Positions 1 to 7,354 of a stretch of DNA of 46,559 nt are shown piece after piece. Origin of the DNA: Desulfobulbaceae bacterium. Lineage in GTDB: Bacteria; Desulfobacterota; Desulfobulbia; Desulfobulbales; Desulfocapsaceae. Each line of letters begins with the position of its first letter. The stretch's first letter is position 1. Location of the stretch: the NCBI GenBank assembly GCA_026988015.1, contig JALSMA010000047.1:1-46559 (forward strand), written 5' to 3'. The notes below the pieces were generated by a model that was given only the letters and a program-made list of their open reading frames with translations, had not been told where the DNA came from and made no database searches. The position numbers were made by a program, and so were the translations under genes.

Positions 1-28
1 AGCAAGTACCGTGTTACTATGAGCCATG
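1..28 (-). mobile_element. Start of IS4-type (DUF4372) transposase, cut by window edge
   Basis: A minus-strand ATG at 28-26 is preceded by a good ribosome binding site (AGGAG, 9 bases ahead) and opens a frame that leaves the window after nine residues, MAHSNTVLA. That opening resembles the N-terminus of IS4-family transposases with a DUF4372 domain. Only nine residues are visible, so the family call rests on memory of the N-terminal pattern. The IS end would then lie roughly 100 bases upstream; the stretch at 108-128 contains CCGGACAGCAGTG, which could belong to a terminal repeat, but this cannot be shown without the other end. Confidence 0.45.
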
Positions 29-325
29 GCCTGAATCTCCTTTTGTTATAGGCTGTTAGGGGTAACAACACTATACACAAAAGTAGCCCTTCAGGCCGTA
101 TCTATTTCCTTAACCGGACAGCAGTGAAAGAATATACTTTCCGGGTATAGTTATAAAGAGAAAATCGGATTTATTCATACACTTGGATATCTGTGGCAAC
201 TAAATATATGCAGCAGGCTGTAAAACTCTTGTGGTGTCTTCGTGCTTCGCTGAAATACAACTGGCTTCGTGATTGATTGGAAATTATTGTTTTTTGTAAC
301 ATAGTGAAATAAAGGTTAAAAATAA
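29..325. other. Intergenic stretch between IS start and YkgJ gene
   Basis: About 300 bases without a supportable gene. The left part is probably the untranslated end of the insertion sequence. The part after about 130 should hold the promoter of the following operon, but I see no convincing -35/-10 pair. An AAAGG at 311-315 serves as ribosome binding site for the GTG at 326. Confidence 0.4.
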
Positions 326-1039
326 GTGGATGTGGAAATGGTTCAGAGAAGCACCCAAACTGCATGTAGACAATGCGGTATTTGTTGCAGAAGTGGTGGA
401 GCAGCACTGCACCATGCCGATATTGCCCTGCTTGAGCAGGGTGTGATACCCAGGCGAGATCTTGTTACCATCAGGAAGGGGGAGTTTGCCCATAATCCTG
501 TGAGTAGAAAGGTTCAGCCGACTATGGAAGAAATTGTCAAACTTCGTGGGAAGGGCAGAGGGTGGGAGTGCTGTTACTATGAGCCTGTATCTAAAGGATG
601 TTCCATCTATGGAACAAGGCCTCTGGCCTGTTCCACTTTGAAATGCTGGGCCCCTAGTGAAAGTTTGAAACTTGTGGAAACAGACCTGCTTTCAAGAATT
701 GGAATTTTAGGGACAGACAGTGCTACTATCCTGTTGATTTCAGAGCATGATGGATACTGTCCCTTGCCTGATTTTAAAAACCTTGGATACAATCTGGATT
801 GCCGGGAGAGTGAGACACTGAAACGTCTTGACAAGTCAGTGAATGGCGATATTGCCTTCAGAAATCATGCTGTGACGATTTCAGGAATGGTTTTGGAGGA
901 TGAAATGTTTTTGTTTGGAAGACCTTTGTTTCAGATGCTGCATCCCTTCGGATTAGATATTGTACAGGATGGAATGGTATTGAGTGTGCGGATTAACCGT
1001 AACCGGAAGAGAGGTGCAGGTGAAAAATATCGAGATTGA
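326..1039 (+). CDS. YkgJ-family cysteine cluster (Fe-S/Zn) protein
   Basis: The 237-residue product carries the YkgJ-type cysteine signature: CRQCGICC near residue 15-22, then a CCYY patch, and C-S-I-Y-x3-RP-x2-C further on, with another cysteine shortly after. Family members are thought to bind an Fe-S cluster or zinc; the biochemical role is mostly unknown. The start is a GTG with AAAGG ten bases ahead; an in-frame ATG at 338 is the alternative. The 3' end overlaps the start of a TusA-like gene, and the AGAGG at 1010-1014 inside this gene is that gene's ribosome binding site. The two are therefore translationally coupled, which suggests a joint role in sulfur or selenium chemistry (inference). 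Confidence 0.8.
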   Translation: MDVEMVQRSTQTACRQCGICCRSGGAALHHADIALLEQGVIPRRDLVTIRKGEFAHNPVSRKVQPTMEEIVKLRGKGRGWECCYYEPVSKGCSIYGTRPLACSTLKCWAPSESLKLVETDLLSRIGILGTDSATILLISEHDGYCPLPDFKNLGYNLDCRESETLKRLDKSVNGDIAFRNHAVTISGMVLEDEMFLFGRPLFQMLHPFGLDIVQDGMVLSVRINRNRKRGAGEKYRD

Positions 1040-1241
1040 TTATCGTGGGGATTGCTGAAGAGGGTTTAAAGATGTGCGGGCACGTCTTGGTAAAATGACC
1101 AGGGGCCGGGAGTTTCAATTTATCTGTACCGCAGATATGGCGGGGAAGATGGACAGAATTGTTACTCTGGCAGGGGGAATTATTCGTGCAAAGGATATTC
1201 AAGCAGACGGAACAGTTTTAACGGTGATGAAAGCTGAATAA
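1020..1241 (+). CDS. TusA/SirA-like sulfurtransferase, probable selenoprotein (UGA = Sec13)
   Basis: Reading from GTG 1020 gives 73 codons to TAA 1239-1241, interrupted only by one in-frame TGA at 1056-1058. Both flanks match the TusA fold: strand IEIDYRGDC before the TGA, then helix KDVRARLGKM, the TRGREFQFICTAD turn, and a C-terminal strand ending GTVLTVMKAE. In TusA the active site is CPxP; here the cysteine is followed by the TGA, giving Cys12-Sec13. A hairpin fitting bacterial SECIS rules lies right behind (1069-1088). AGAGG at 1010-1014, inside the upstream YkgJ gene, is a well-placed ribosome binding site. TusA proteins relay sulfur as a persulfide; a Cys-Sec pair would suggest selenium or redox chemistry (inference). 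The alternative is a pseudogene with a nonsense mutation, or reinitiation at GTG 1074. Preservation of both halves and the hairpin favours Sec. Confidence 0.72.
1069..1088 (+). promoter_or_regulatory. Candidate bacterial SECIS hairpin
   Basis: AAGATGTG (1069-1076) pairs over all eight positions (one G-U) with CACGTCTT (1081-1088) around a CGGG loop (1077-1080). The loop begins 18 bases after the TGA at 1056-1058 and has a G at its second position. Bacterial SECIS elements bound by SelB need a stem of this size, a G within the first two loop bases and a spacing of about 16-37 bases, so all three rules are met. The hairpin lies within the coding frame, as expected in bacteria. Confidence 0.65.
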
Positions 1242-1272
1242 CAAAAGGTGACACCGGGGTGTCACCTTTTGT
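1241..1272. terminator. Bidirectional terminator between convergent genes
   Basis: ACAAAAGGTGACACC (1241-1255) is repeated inverted at 1258-1272, giving a strong stem with A-tract on one side and T-tract on the other. It sits between the TusA-like gene (+) and the FrdX-like gene (-), so it can serve both. Confidence 0.85.
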
Positions 1273-1296
1273 ATCACTGCCGAGCAGATTTGAGGA

Positions 1297-2046
1297 TTAC
1301 CATGTTTTACGATCCAGTTCAGCGCCCTGAGTAGAGATCGTGATTTGCTCAACGGGGACGGTTTTACCGGCCCGTTCCATGGCCTGCTTAATGATACCGT
1401 TCATTGCAAAGCAGCAGGGGACTTCCATGATGAGGATGGTTAGGTTTTTTAGATTGCAGCCGGTAATGATTTCTGTGAAACGTTGTACATAGCTTTCCGC
1501 ATCGTCGAATTTGGGGCAACCCATCATAACGACTTTACCGTTAAGGTAATCAAGCTGAAAGTTGGGTGCAGAAATAGCGCAGCAGTCAGCAGCAACCAGT
1601 AGTTCGGCACCCTGAAGAAAGGGAGCAGTGGGAGGAATCAGACGAATCTGTATGGGCCAGTGGGTGAGAGAAGAGGTGCCACCACCAGCTGCCATTGCCG
1701 GTTTGTTCGCAGCCTGACACGGGGTTGAGGGTGCAAACGTCTGCAACTTGGCCGAAGGGCATCCAGAAGGTTTTTGTGCGAGAGCTGCAGATTCTTTTTT
1801 CTGTTTGGCAAGATGCTCTTCTACAGCTTTCTCGTCAAAATCATCGGCTTTACGTTCGATGATTTTCAAGGCTCCGGTGGGACATGATCCCAGGCATGCG
1901 CCCAAGCCGTCACAGAGTTTGTCGGCGATCATTTTTGCCTTGCCGTCAATAATGACAAGTGATCCTTCGGCGCAGTCAGGAACACAGAGCCCACAGCCGT
2001 CGCAAAGTTCTTCGTCAATCTCAATAATTTTCCGAGTAGTTGTCAT
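1297..2046 (-). CDS. FrdX-like ferredoxin-domain protein of the hcp regulon
   Basis: This 249-residue soluble protein has an N-terminal two-cluster ferredoxin domain: CDGCGLCVPDC at about residues 15-25, then CDGLGACLGSCP at about 45-56, where Gly fills the usual second Cys position. A low-complexity linker with scattered Cys leads to a C-terminal domain containing VAADCCAIS, MMGCPKFDD and EVPCCFAMNG. This layout matches the ferredoxin-like protein (FrdX) that accompanies hcp in sulfate reducers. It is presumed to pass electrons to Hcp or a related enzyme; its reaction is not known. The start has GAGGATACCACG directly ahead. An HcpR-like palindrome lies at 2121-2134, 75 bases upstream, matching the one before hcp. 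Confidence 0.75.
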   Translation of the reverse strand: MTTTRKIIEIDEELCDGCGLCVPDCAEGSLVIIDGKAKMIADKLCDGLGACLGSCPTGALKIIERKADDFDEKAVEEHLAKQKKESAALAQKPSGCPSAKLQTFAPSTPCQAANKPAMAAGGGTSSLTHWPIQIRLIPPTAPFLQGAELLVAADCCAISAPNFQLDYLNGKVVMMGCPKFDDAESYVQRFTEIITGCNLKNLTILIMEVPCCFAMNGIIKQAMERAGKTVPVEQITISTQGAELDRKTW

Positions 2047-2120
2047 CGTGGTATCCTCTTTTGAGTGAATTTGTTGTATTTATTTGTAATTCTATTGTAT
2101 CAGAACAACATACAATCTCC

Positions 2121-2134
2121 TTGACCTGGGTCAA
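2121..2134 (-). promoter_or_regulatory. HcpR/FNR-type operator of the FrdX-like gene
   Basis: TTGACCTGGGTCAA is a perfect 14-base palindrome, extended by C and G to 16 bases. It has the form expected for HcpR, the Crp/Fnr-family regulator of hcp genes in sulfate reducers. It lies in the divergent gap between the FrdX-like gene (-) and the antiporter gene (+), so either or both could be controlled. Matching sites stand upstream of hcp and the SulP gene. Confidence 0.65.
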
Positions 2135-2187
2135 GGGGTGTTTTTTTTCTTGATCTTTTTGTTTTCTCATCTGTTTAGGGGGATGGA

Positions 2188-3786
2188 ATGGATATAGTAA
2201 TGATAGTCGTGGCATTTTGCTTTGGTTTTATTATAAAGCAGGTTGGGTTGCCGCCACTGGTTGGGTTTCTAGTTGCCGGTTTTATTTTGAATTGGCTGGG
2301 TTTTGCGGGGGGGGATGATTTAGAGAAGTTTGCTGATACCGGAATTCTTCTTCTACTTTTCTCCATTGGCCTTAAGGTTCGCGTGAAAAGTTTGTTAAAG
2401 GCGGAAATTCTTGTCGTAGCTTCATTGCACATGCTGGTCACTGTGGTTCTTCTCGGCTCACTGGTCTATCTACTCTCATATACAGCCCTCTCTGTTTTTG
2501 CAGGTGTTGATTGGAAAATTTCCCTGCTCATTGCTTTTGCTCTCAGCTTTTCAAGTACTGTTTTTACTGTAAAAGTTATGGAAGAAAAAGGGGAAATGAG
2601 TTCCAAGCATGGTAGTATTGCCGTTGGAATTCTTGTCATCCAGGACTTTTTTGCTGTTCTCTTGCTTACTCTTTCAAGTGGTAAGCTTCCATCTATCTGG
2701 GCTTTTGGTGTTATTGGGCTGCTGGTTTTACGAAAACCATTGATTTCTTTAATGAAAAGAAGTGGTCATGGGGAGTTGCTGGTTCTTTTGGGGCTGTTAA
2801 TACCTGTTGCTGCAGCTAGTCTTTTTGAATTGGTGGGGCTGAAACCTGATCTTGGGGCACTGTTGATTGGTATGTTACTGGCAGGACATCCCAAGAGTAA
2901 TGAGCTTGCAAAGGTTATTTTAAATTTCAAAGATTTCTTACTGGTAGGTTTTTTTCTTACCATTGGACTCTCAGGTTTGCCAGATCTTGTGAGTCTTAGC
3001 GTGTCATTTCTTTTTGTTGTTGTAATGCCATTTAAAGTGGCACTCTTTTACGTTCTTCTAACGCGCTTTAAATTACGGGCTCGTACGGCTACCTTGGCGT
3101 CACTAAGCCTTGCGACATATTCCGAGTTTGGATTGATCGTAGGATCCTTGGGAGCGTCAAAACAGTGGCTCAGTAATGAGTGGTTAGTTATTTTTGCTAT
3201 ATCATTATCACTCACCTTTATACTGGCCTCGCCTTTAAACTCAGCCTCCCTAGTCATCTATCGTCGCTTCCGCACGTTTTTGCGGCGTTTCGAGACAAGT
3301 GAGCGTCTTCCTGATGATAAAATGTTGCATGTGGGAGATGTCGACGGAGTCGTTTTTGGAATGGGAAGGGTTGGTACAGCAGCATACGAAAAACTTAACC
3401 AGCGATACGGCAGAAGGGTGGTTGGGGTGGATTCTGACCAGGAACAGGTGCAGCAGCACCTTGACGATGGATTACACGTTATTCATGGTGATGCTTCTGA
3501 TTATGATTTCTGGGAACGTATTGAAGTACAGGGAGATACAATAAAAACTGTCATGCTGGCCATGCCGTGTTTTGAGGCGAACCTTTATGCAGCCTCTCAA
3601 ATAAGAGAGAGGAGTCCAGAGATCATCATTGCGGCTATTGTTGCTTTTGATGACCAGGTAGAACTCTTGAAAGAGGCTGGAGTTTCATTGGTTTATAATG
3701 TTCACAAGGAGGCCGGTATCGGTTTTGCCGATCATGTCTGCACTCAGGTGAAAATATTGTCGGAGGTAAAGGCGGTCTCTCTCTAG
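2188..3786 (+). CDS. Kef-type monovalent cation:proton antiporter with RCK/TrkA-N domain
   Basis: The 532-residue protein has a CPA2 Na+/H+-exchanger membrane domain of about 12 helices (residues 1-355), starting MDIVMIVVAFCFGF without a signal peptide and including the re-entrant SFSSTVFTVKVMEEKGE region. A cytoplasmic Rossmann domain follows at about 385-520 with GMGRVGTAAYEKL as nucleotide-binding turn and GVDSD as the ribose-binding acid. KefB/KefC-like proteins exchange K+ (or Na+) for H+ and are gated by ligands of the TrkA-N domain. The start is an ATG with GGGGGATGG ahead. It is divergent from the FrdX-like gene across the HcpR-like operator and converges on the next gene with only 2 bases between stops. 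Substrate ion cannot be told from sequence. Confidence 0.85.
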   Translation: MDIVMIVVAFCFGFIIKQVGLPPLVGFLVAGFILNWLGFAGGDDLEKFADTGILLLLFSIGLKVRVKSLLKAEILVVASLHMLVTVVLLGSLVYLLSYTALSVFAGVDWKISLLIAFALSFSSTVFTVKVMEEKGEMSSKHGSIAVGILVIQDFFAVLLLTLSSGKLPSIWAFGVIGLLVLRKPLISLMKRSGHGELLVLLGLLIPVAAASLFELVGLKPDLGALLIGMLLAGHPKSNELAKVILNFKDFLLVGFFLTIGLSGLPDLVSLSVSFLFVVVMPFKVALFYVLLTRFKLRARTATLASLSLATYSEFGLIVGSLGASKQWLSNEWLVIFAISLSLTFILASPLNSASLVIYRRFRTFLRRFETSERLPDDKMLHVGDVDGVVFGMGRVGTAAYEKLNQRYGRRVVGVDSDQEQVQQHLDDGLHVIHGDASDYDFWERIEVQGDTIKTVMLAMPCFEANLYAASQIRERSPEIIIAAIVAFDDQVELLKEAGVSLVYNVHKEAGIGFADHVCTQVKILSEVKAVSL

Positions 3787-3788
3787 TG

Positions 3789-4415
3789 TCAATGTTCCAT
3801 CAGGTACTTTTTGGCACTCGCTGTCTTAAGATCAGGGGCGGTTTTTTCTCCCTTCCTGTCGGCCAGTGCTGTGAGGCGGCAGGCATCAAGATATATATCC
3901 AAGGATGCTTGTTCCGTTGCAGAGCCTGGTTCTTTCCGATTGAGAAGCATGCTGACTGCATTGATTATTGAGCCATCAGCATTGAGAGTCTCAAGAAGAG
4001 CAAGGGGTTCATCAGCGCTAACGAGAAGGGTTGCAGCAAGTACAGCCGCCATGTCTCCACGTTGTTCTTCCCTGCAGAGTTGTTCTGCTATTTCGGTTCG
4101 GATGGTGGCAGTTTTGTAAATATCTTCTTTACCAACGAGCTGCTTTCGGACAGCAATGGCAACTTTGTCTTTGAATAGATTTTTTTGTTTTATCTGGAGT
4201 TCCGGCGGCATAGATCCAAGGCACTGTTCGGCATGGGGGCAATAAGCAGCACAGCCGAAATCAATACGGGGATTTAAAACTCTGTTGCCACATTTTTTGC
4301 AACTGCGCTGGGAATCATCTTTGAAAAATTCGAGTTCGTTACCACAGTGGGGGCAGGGGGCCTCAAAAACAGCTTCGCCATCCCAGTATCGATTGTCCTG
4401 TCCGGGGCATTGCAT
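3789..4415 (-). CDS. Zinc-ribbon protein of the hcp/siroheme neighbourhood, function unknown
   Basis: A 208-residue protein whose first half holds two cysteine pairs typical of a zinc ribbon (CPHCGNE near residue 21 and CKKCGNR near 40), then CAAYCPHAEQC around 55-65. The rest is helical and resembles the tail of proteins sometimes annotated as phosphohydrolases; I see no HD or other catalytic motif. The start chosen is ATG 4415 (MQCPGQDNRYWDG), preceded by AAGGAG. A longer frame to 4496 runs through a dispersed repeat and is not credible as coding. It lies 3' of the siroheme protein gene in the same direction, separated by repeat copy A. A role in nitrosative or redox response is only suggested by position. 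Confidence 0.65.
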   Translation of the reverse strand: MQCPGQDNRYWDGEAVFEAPCPHCGNELEFFKDDSQRSCKKCGNRVLNPRIDFGCAAYCPHAEQCLGSMPPELQIKQKNLFKDKVAIAVRKQLVGKEDIYKTATIRTEIAEQLCREEQRGDMAAVLAATLLVSADEPLALLETLNADGSIINAVSMLLNRKEPGSATEQASLDIYLDACRLTALADRKGEKTAPDLKTASAKKYLMEH

Positions 4416-4431
4416 ATGCTTTCTCCTTAGT

Positions 4432-4510
4432 ACCTGAATTCGTGATGGCTTCGTAATTGTTTTTTTACCATACTGAGATACAAATATAAAATTCACAATC
4501 AGGTATGTTG
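4432..4510 (+). repeat. Dispersed palindrome-ended repeat, family 1 copy A
   Basis: About 79 bases nearly matching copy C at 38255-38334 and clearly related to B (5265-5343) and D (8166-8236). Ends form an imperfect inverted repeat (ACCTGAATTCGTGA against ACCTGATTGTGAAT). The first end also contains a small palindrome of the form GAAxxCGTxAxGGxTTC. The copy stands directly upstream of the zinc-ribbon gene's ribosome binding site, palindromic end towards the gene. Confidence 0.75.
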
Positions 4511-4541
4511 AAAAAAATCAGATTATGGCAGCAGCTAATGT

Positions 4542-5180
4542 TCACGGATTCAAAACCAGTTGCTGTAAGGCCTCAATTCCAAAGCGTTCCATAAAACGTG
4601 CCGTCCGTGAAGCGGGGTGCGCTTTTGCCTGATAAACAGTAAGGCATTTTTTTATAAGGGTAATTATGGAATCATCAGAGAGATTTTTTGCGACAATATT
4701 CCCAAGGCGAGGATTTCCTCCACCATTTCCTCCAAAAATCAGTGACCAGCCACTTTTTGAAGCAAACACGCCAATATCACGAACATAAGGTTCGGTGCAG
4801 CACATACGACACCCGGCAATACCAACTTTCACCTTTGCCTTTAATGGTTCATCAAGGGATATCTTCTCAATCTTTTCTCCAAGTGCCATGGAATCAGCTA
4901 TGCCGTATTTACACCATTTAATTCCGGGACAGGATTGTACATAATGAACCCCGTTTTGAACCTGAGGACGGACATATCCTTGCAGTTCTTTCTGCAACTT
5001 AGGGATCTCGTCCTTATCCATACCAAGGAGTGCCAGGCGCTGGGCACCAGTTATTTTGGTCTTGGGAACATTATATTTATTGATGATGTTGAGAATGATT
5101 TGAAAATCTCTTGGCGCAAAGAGTCCCATGTTCAAGCTAGGCACAACACTGAAGGTCTTTTTAATAGTGGTATTTTCCAT
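4542..5180 (-). CDS. Small siroheme/[4Fe-4S] sulfite (nitrite) reductase-type protein
   Basis: The 212-residue product corresponds to a single ferredoxin-like half plus the siroheme-cluster half of nitrite/sulfite reductases, the size of the small 'assimilatory-type' sulfite reductase of Desulfovibrio. Cluster ligands are visible as SCPGIKWCKYG (C-x5-C) at about residues 85-95 and GCRMCCTEP (C-x3-C) at about 124-132, followed by the glycine-rich FGGNGGGNPR. Such proteins bind siroheme coupled to a [4Fe-4S] cluster and can reduce sulfite or nitrite in the cytoplasm. ATG 5180 is preferred to an upstream TTG at 5198. The Shine-Dalgarno is poor, and a strong terminator stands just upstream (5213-5246), pointing to attenuation or weak expression. 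It lies downstream of hcp in the same direction. Confidence 0.8.
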   Translation of the reverse strand: MENTTIKKTFSVVPSLNMGLFAPRDFQIILNIINKYNVPKTKITGAQRLALLGMDKDEIPKLQKELQGYVRPQVQNGVHYVQSCPGIKWCKYGIADSMALGEKIEKISLDEPLKAKVKVGIAGCRMCCTEPYVRDIGVFASKSGWSLIFGGNGGGNPRLGNIVAKNLSDDSIITLIKKCLTVYQAKAHPASRTARFMERFGIEALQQLVLNP

Positions 5181-5199
5181 GATACTTGAGGATATCAAA

Positions 5200-5246
5200 A
5201 ATAATTAAAAAAGGCAGGGTACGAGGTTTTCACAACGTATCCTGCC
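5200..5246 (-). terminator. Rho-independent terminator immediately upstream of the siroheme gene
   Basis: On the minus strand GGCAGGATACG (5246-5236) pairs over 11 positions (one G-U) with CGTACCCTGCC (5223-5213), loop 12 bases, then a run TTTTTTAATTATTTTT. The T-run ends only about 20 bases before the ATG at 5180. It may simply insulate the gene from hcp, but the placement is also that of a leader attenuator. Confidence 0.75.
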
Positions 5247-5264
5247 TGGAGATGGAAAACATAA

Positions 5265-5343
5265 ACCTGAACCCGTGACGGTTTCATGATTATTTTCAGA
5301 ACCTGTTGAAATGCGAATTTATTAATCGCAATCAGGTATGTTT
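5265..5343 (+). repeat. Dispersed palindrome-ended repeat, family 1 copy B
   Basis: The most divergent of the four full copies, sharing the ACCTGAACCCGTGACGG end, the central part and the AATCAGGTATGTTT end with A and C. It lies in the leader between hcp and the siroheme gene, palindromic end facing the siroheme gene. The rest of the gap (5344-5490) shows no gene; an isolated GAACGTTCAGGGATTC at 5461-5476 resembles the palindromic end. Confidence 0.65.
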
Positions 5344-5492
5344 GGAAAAATCACTTGTCTTCCGATGCATATTTGCTGCTGATACACCCTACTTTCTTTG
5401 AATCCATTGACATGGCATATTACAATCAACGTGTAGGAAAAACCACGCTGCATTACCATTGAACGTTCAGGGATTCAGGGTGAGAAGTAAAC

Positions 5493-5525
5493 CTTCAGGA
5501 GAAACCGGTTAGGTTACTCCTGAAG
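5493..5525 (-). terminator. Hairpin behind hcp
   Basis: CTTCAGGAG (5493-5501) pairs with CTCCTGAAG (5517-5525), extended inside by AACC/GGTT after one mismatch. It starts 16 bases after the hcp stop. The T-run on the minus strand is poor, so it may act as an mRNA-stabilising end or weak terminator. Confidence 0.6.
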
Positions 5526-5540
5526 AGGAATACGTGGAAA

Positions 5541-7181
5541 TTATCCGAGTATGGTTTTCAGATCATCTGCAGCGGTCTCACCGATAGGCATAACGTTGAA
5601 GTTCTCAACCAAGACATTCAGTACGTTTGGAGTAACGAATGCTGGAAGGGAGGGTCCAAGACGGATATCCTTTATTCCAAGACTGAACAGGGAGAGAAGG
5701 ATAACAACGGCCTTCTGCTCGTACCAGGAGAGGATAAAAGAAAGTGGGAGGTCATTGACATCACACTCAAATGCTCCTGCAAGTGCCACTGCGATTTGGA
5801 TTGCAGAGTAGGCGTCGTTACACTGTCCAACATCAAGCAGACGGGGAATACCACCAATATCACCAAGTTTTTTATCAAAGAAGCGGAATTTGCCACAGGC
5901 AAGAGTCAGGATCATACAGTCTTGTGGAATCTCCTCTGCCATCTCTGTGAAATAGTTACGGCCAGGTTTTGCGCCATCACAGCCACCTACGAGGAAGAAG
6001 TGACGAATTGCCTTGGATTTTACCCCTTCGATTATTTTGTCAGCCACGCCAAGTACGGTATTGCGGGCAAAACCAACCATTACTGTGTCATTATCAACTT
6101 CATCGGTAAATCCGGGAAGTGACAGTGCCTTCTCAATGACAGCGCTGAAATCTTTCTCTCCGTCATTGGCCTCAACGTGTTTAACTTCAGGCCATCCAAC
6201 AAGGCCGGTAGTGAATACGTTGTCAATATAGGAATCTTTTGGTTTCTGGATACAGTTTGTTGTGAACAGTATGGCACCGGGGAATTCAGGCATCTCTTTC
6301 TGCTGGTTCTGCCACGCAGTACCATAGTGTCCGTAGAAATGGTCATATTTCTTTAACTCAGGGTATCCGTGGGTCGGAAGCATCTCGCCATGGGTGTAGA
6401 TATCAATCCCTTTCCCTTGGGTCTGCTCAAGGAGCATTGCGATGTCTTTGAGATCATGACCAGAGACCAAGATACATTTATTAGGACGGTGTCCAAGTGG
6501 TACTTCGGTGGGAACAGGATGTCCGTAAGTTCCAGTGTTACCAGCATCAAGGAGTTCCATGGCCCGGATATTTATTTCACCGGTTTTTAAGGCAAGGGCT
6601 ACCAGATCACCAAGTTCCATGTCAGTGGTAAGGGCTGCCATTGCATGGTGAACAAATGCGTATACTTCATCATCTTCCTGGCCAAGAACAGCGGCATGCT
6701 CAGCATAAGCTGCAAGTCCACGAAGGCCATAGGCAGTGATCTGCTTCAGTGACTGAAGATCTTCGTTGGGGTCAAGGGTGTTTATGAAGTTCAGTGCGGC
6801 ACCCTGCTCTTCAAGACCTGCAATGCTCACAGCAGGGCTAAAAGTAAGAGCAGCAGCAGATGACTCTATGGTCCCGCCAGCAGCTTCAACTTTGGTTTTC
6901 AGCTCATCACGAAGACGTACGGTTTTATAGATGAGATCTTCAAATCGGGCAGGATCAAAATCAACATTGGTAAGGCATGCAAATATAGCTTCGCAAACGA
7001 AGGTGTCAATAGCATTATCAATGACGTTTACTTTGCGTCCGGCATCTGCAACAATACAGAGTCCCTGCACGGCATGGGTGAGCAGATCTTCAAGTCCTGC
7101 AACAGCTTCAGTTTTTCCACAAACACCAACGGTGGTGCAGGCAACGCCTTTAGCAGTTTGTTCGCATTGATTACAATACAT
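5541..7181 (-). CDS. hcp: Hybrid cluster protein (hydroxylamine reductase / NO reductase)
   Basis: A 546-residue protein of normal class I/II Hcp length. The N-terminal [4Fe-4S] ligands are Cys3, Cys6, Cys15 and Cys21, a spacing of C-x2-C-x8-C-x5-C as in strict anaerobes. The later part holds the hybrid-cluster ligand region (HGEMLPTHGYPEL, FTTNCIQKP, DVGQCNDAYSA). Hcp acts in the cytoplasm and reduces nitric oxide or hydroxylamine, protecting against nitrosative stress. The start has AGGAGGATATACCCT ahead of ATG. An HcpR/FNR-like palindrome lies at 7318-7331, 137 bases upstream. The FrdX-like gene, its usual electron-transfer partner, is 3.5 kb away on the same strand under the same kind of operator. 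No hcr-like reductase is in the window. Confidence 0.97.
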   Translation of the reverse strand: MYCNQCEQTAKGVACTTVGVCGKTEAVAGLEDLLTHAVQGLCIVADAGRKVNVIDNAIDTFVCEAIFACLTNVDFDPARFEDLIYKTVRLRDELKTKVEAAGGTIESSAAALTFSPAVSIAGLEEQGAALNFINTLDPNEDLQSLKQITAYGLRGLAAYAEHAAVLGQEDDEVYAFVHHAMAALTTDMELGDLVALALKTGEINIRAMELLDAGNTGTYGHPVPTEVPLGHRPNKCILVSGHDLKDIAMLLEQTQGKGIDIYTHGEMLPTHGYPELKKYDHFYGHYGTAWQNQQKEMPEFPGAILFTTNCIQKPKDSYIDNVFTTGLVGWPEVKHVEANDGEKDFSAVIEKALSLPGFTDEVDNDTVMVGFARNTVLGVADKIIEGVKSKAIRHFFLVGGCDGAKPGRNYFTEMAEEIPQDCMILTLACGKFRFFDKKLGDIGGIPRLLDVGQCNDAYSAIQIAVALAGAFECDVNDLPLSFILSWYEQKAVVILLSLFSLGIKDIRLGPSLPAFVTPNVLNVLVENFNVMPIGETAADDLKTILG

Positions 7182-7317
7182 AGGGTATATCCTCCTGATT
7201 ATTTTATAAGTAAAAAACTTCTGTTAACTATGGGGCAGAAAAGAATGATTGTCAACTCGACTCTCCTGTTTTCTGCATCGTATGAGAAGAGTATACACGC
7301 CTAAGGTTTTGGTAACC

Positions 7318-7331
7318 TTGACATAGATCAA
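7318..7331 (-). promoter_or_regulatory. HcpR/FNR-type operator of hcp
   Basis: TTGACATAGATCAA has the TTGA-N6-TCAA form, with one mismatch from full symmetry at the fifth base. It is placed 137 bases before the hcp start and resembles the site at 2121-2134. Confidence 0.6.
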
Positions 7332-7354
7332 AGAACGAGACTTTTTTTATCTTT

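Noticed and set aside
1074-1241. Separate short gene starting at GTG 1074 instead of Sec readthrough
   Set aside because: It would lack the first strand and active-site Cys of TusA, has no ribosome binding site, and leaves the conserved upstream half unexplained.
5180-5540. Known riboswitch in the siroheme gene leader
   Set aside because: Hairpins are present but no conserved core of a known riboswitch class was recognised; part of the leader is repeat copy B.
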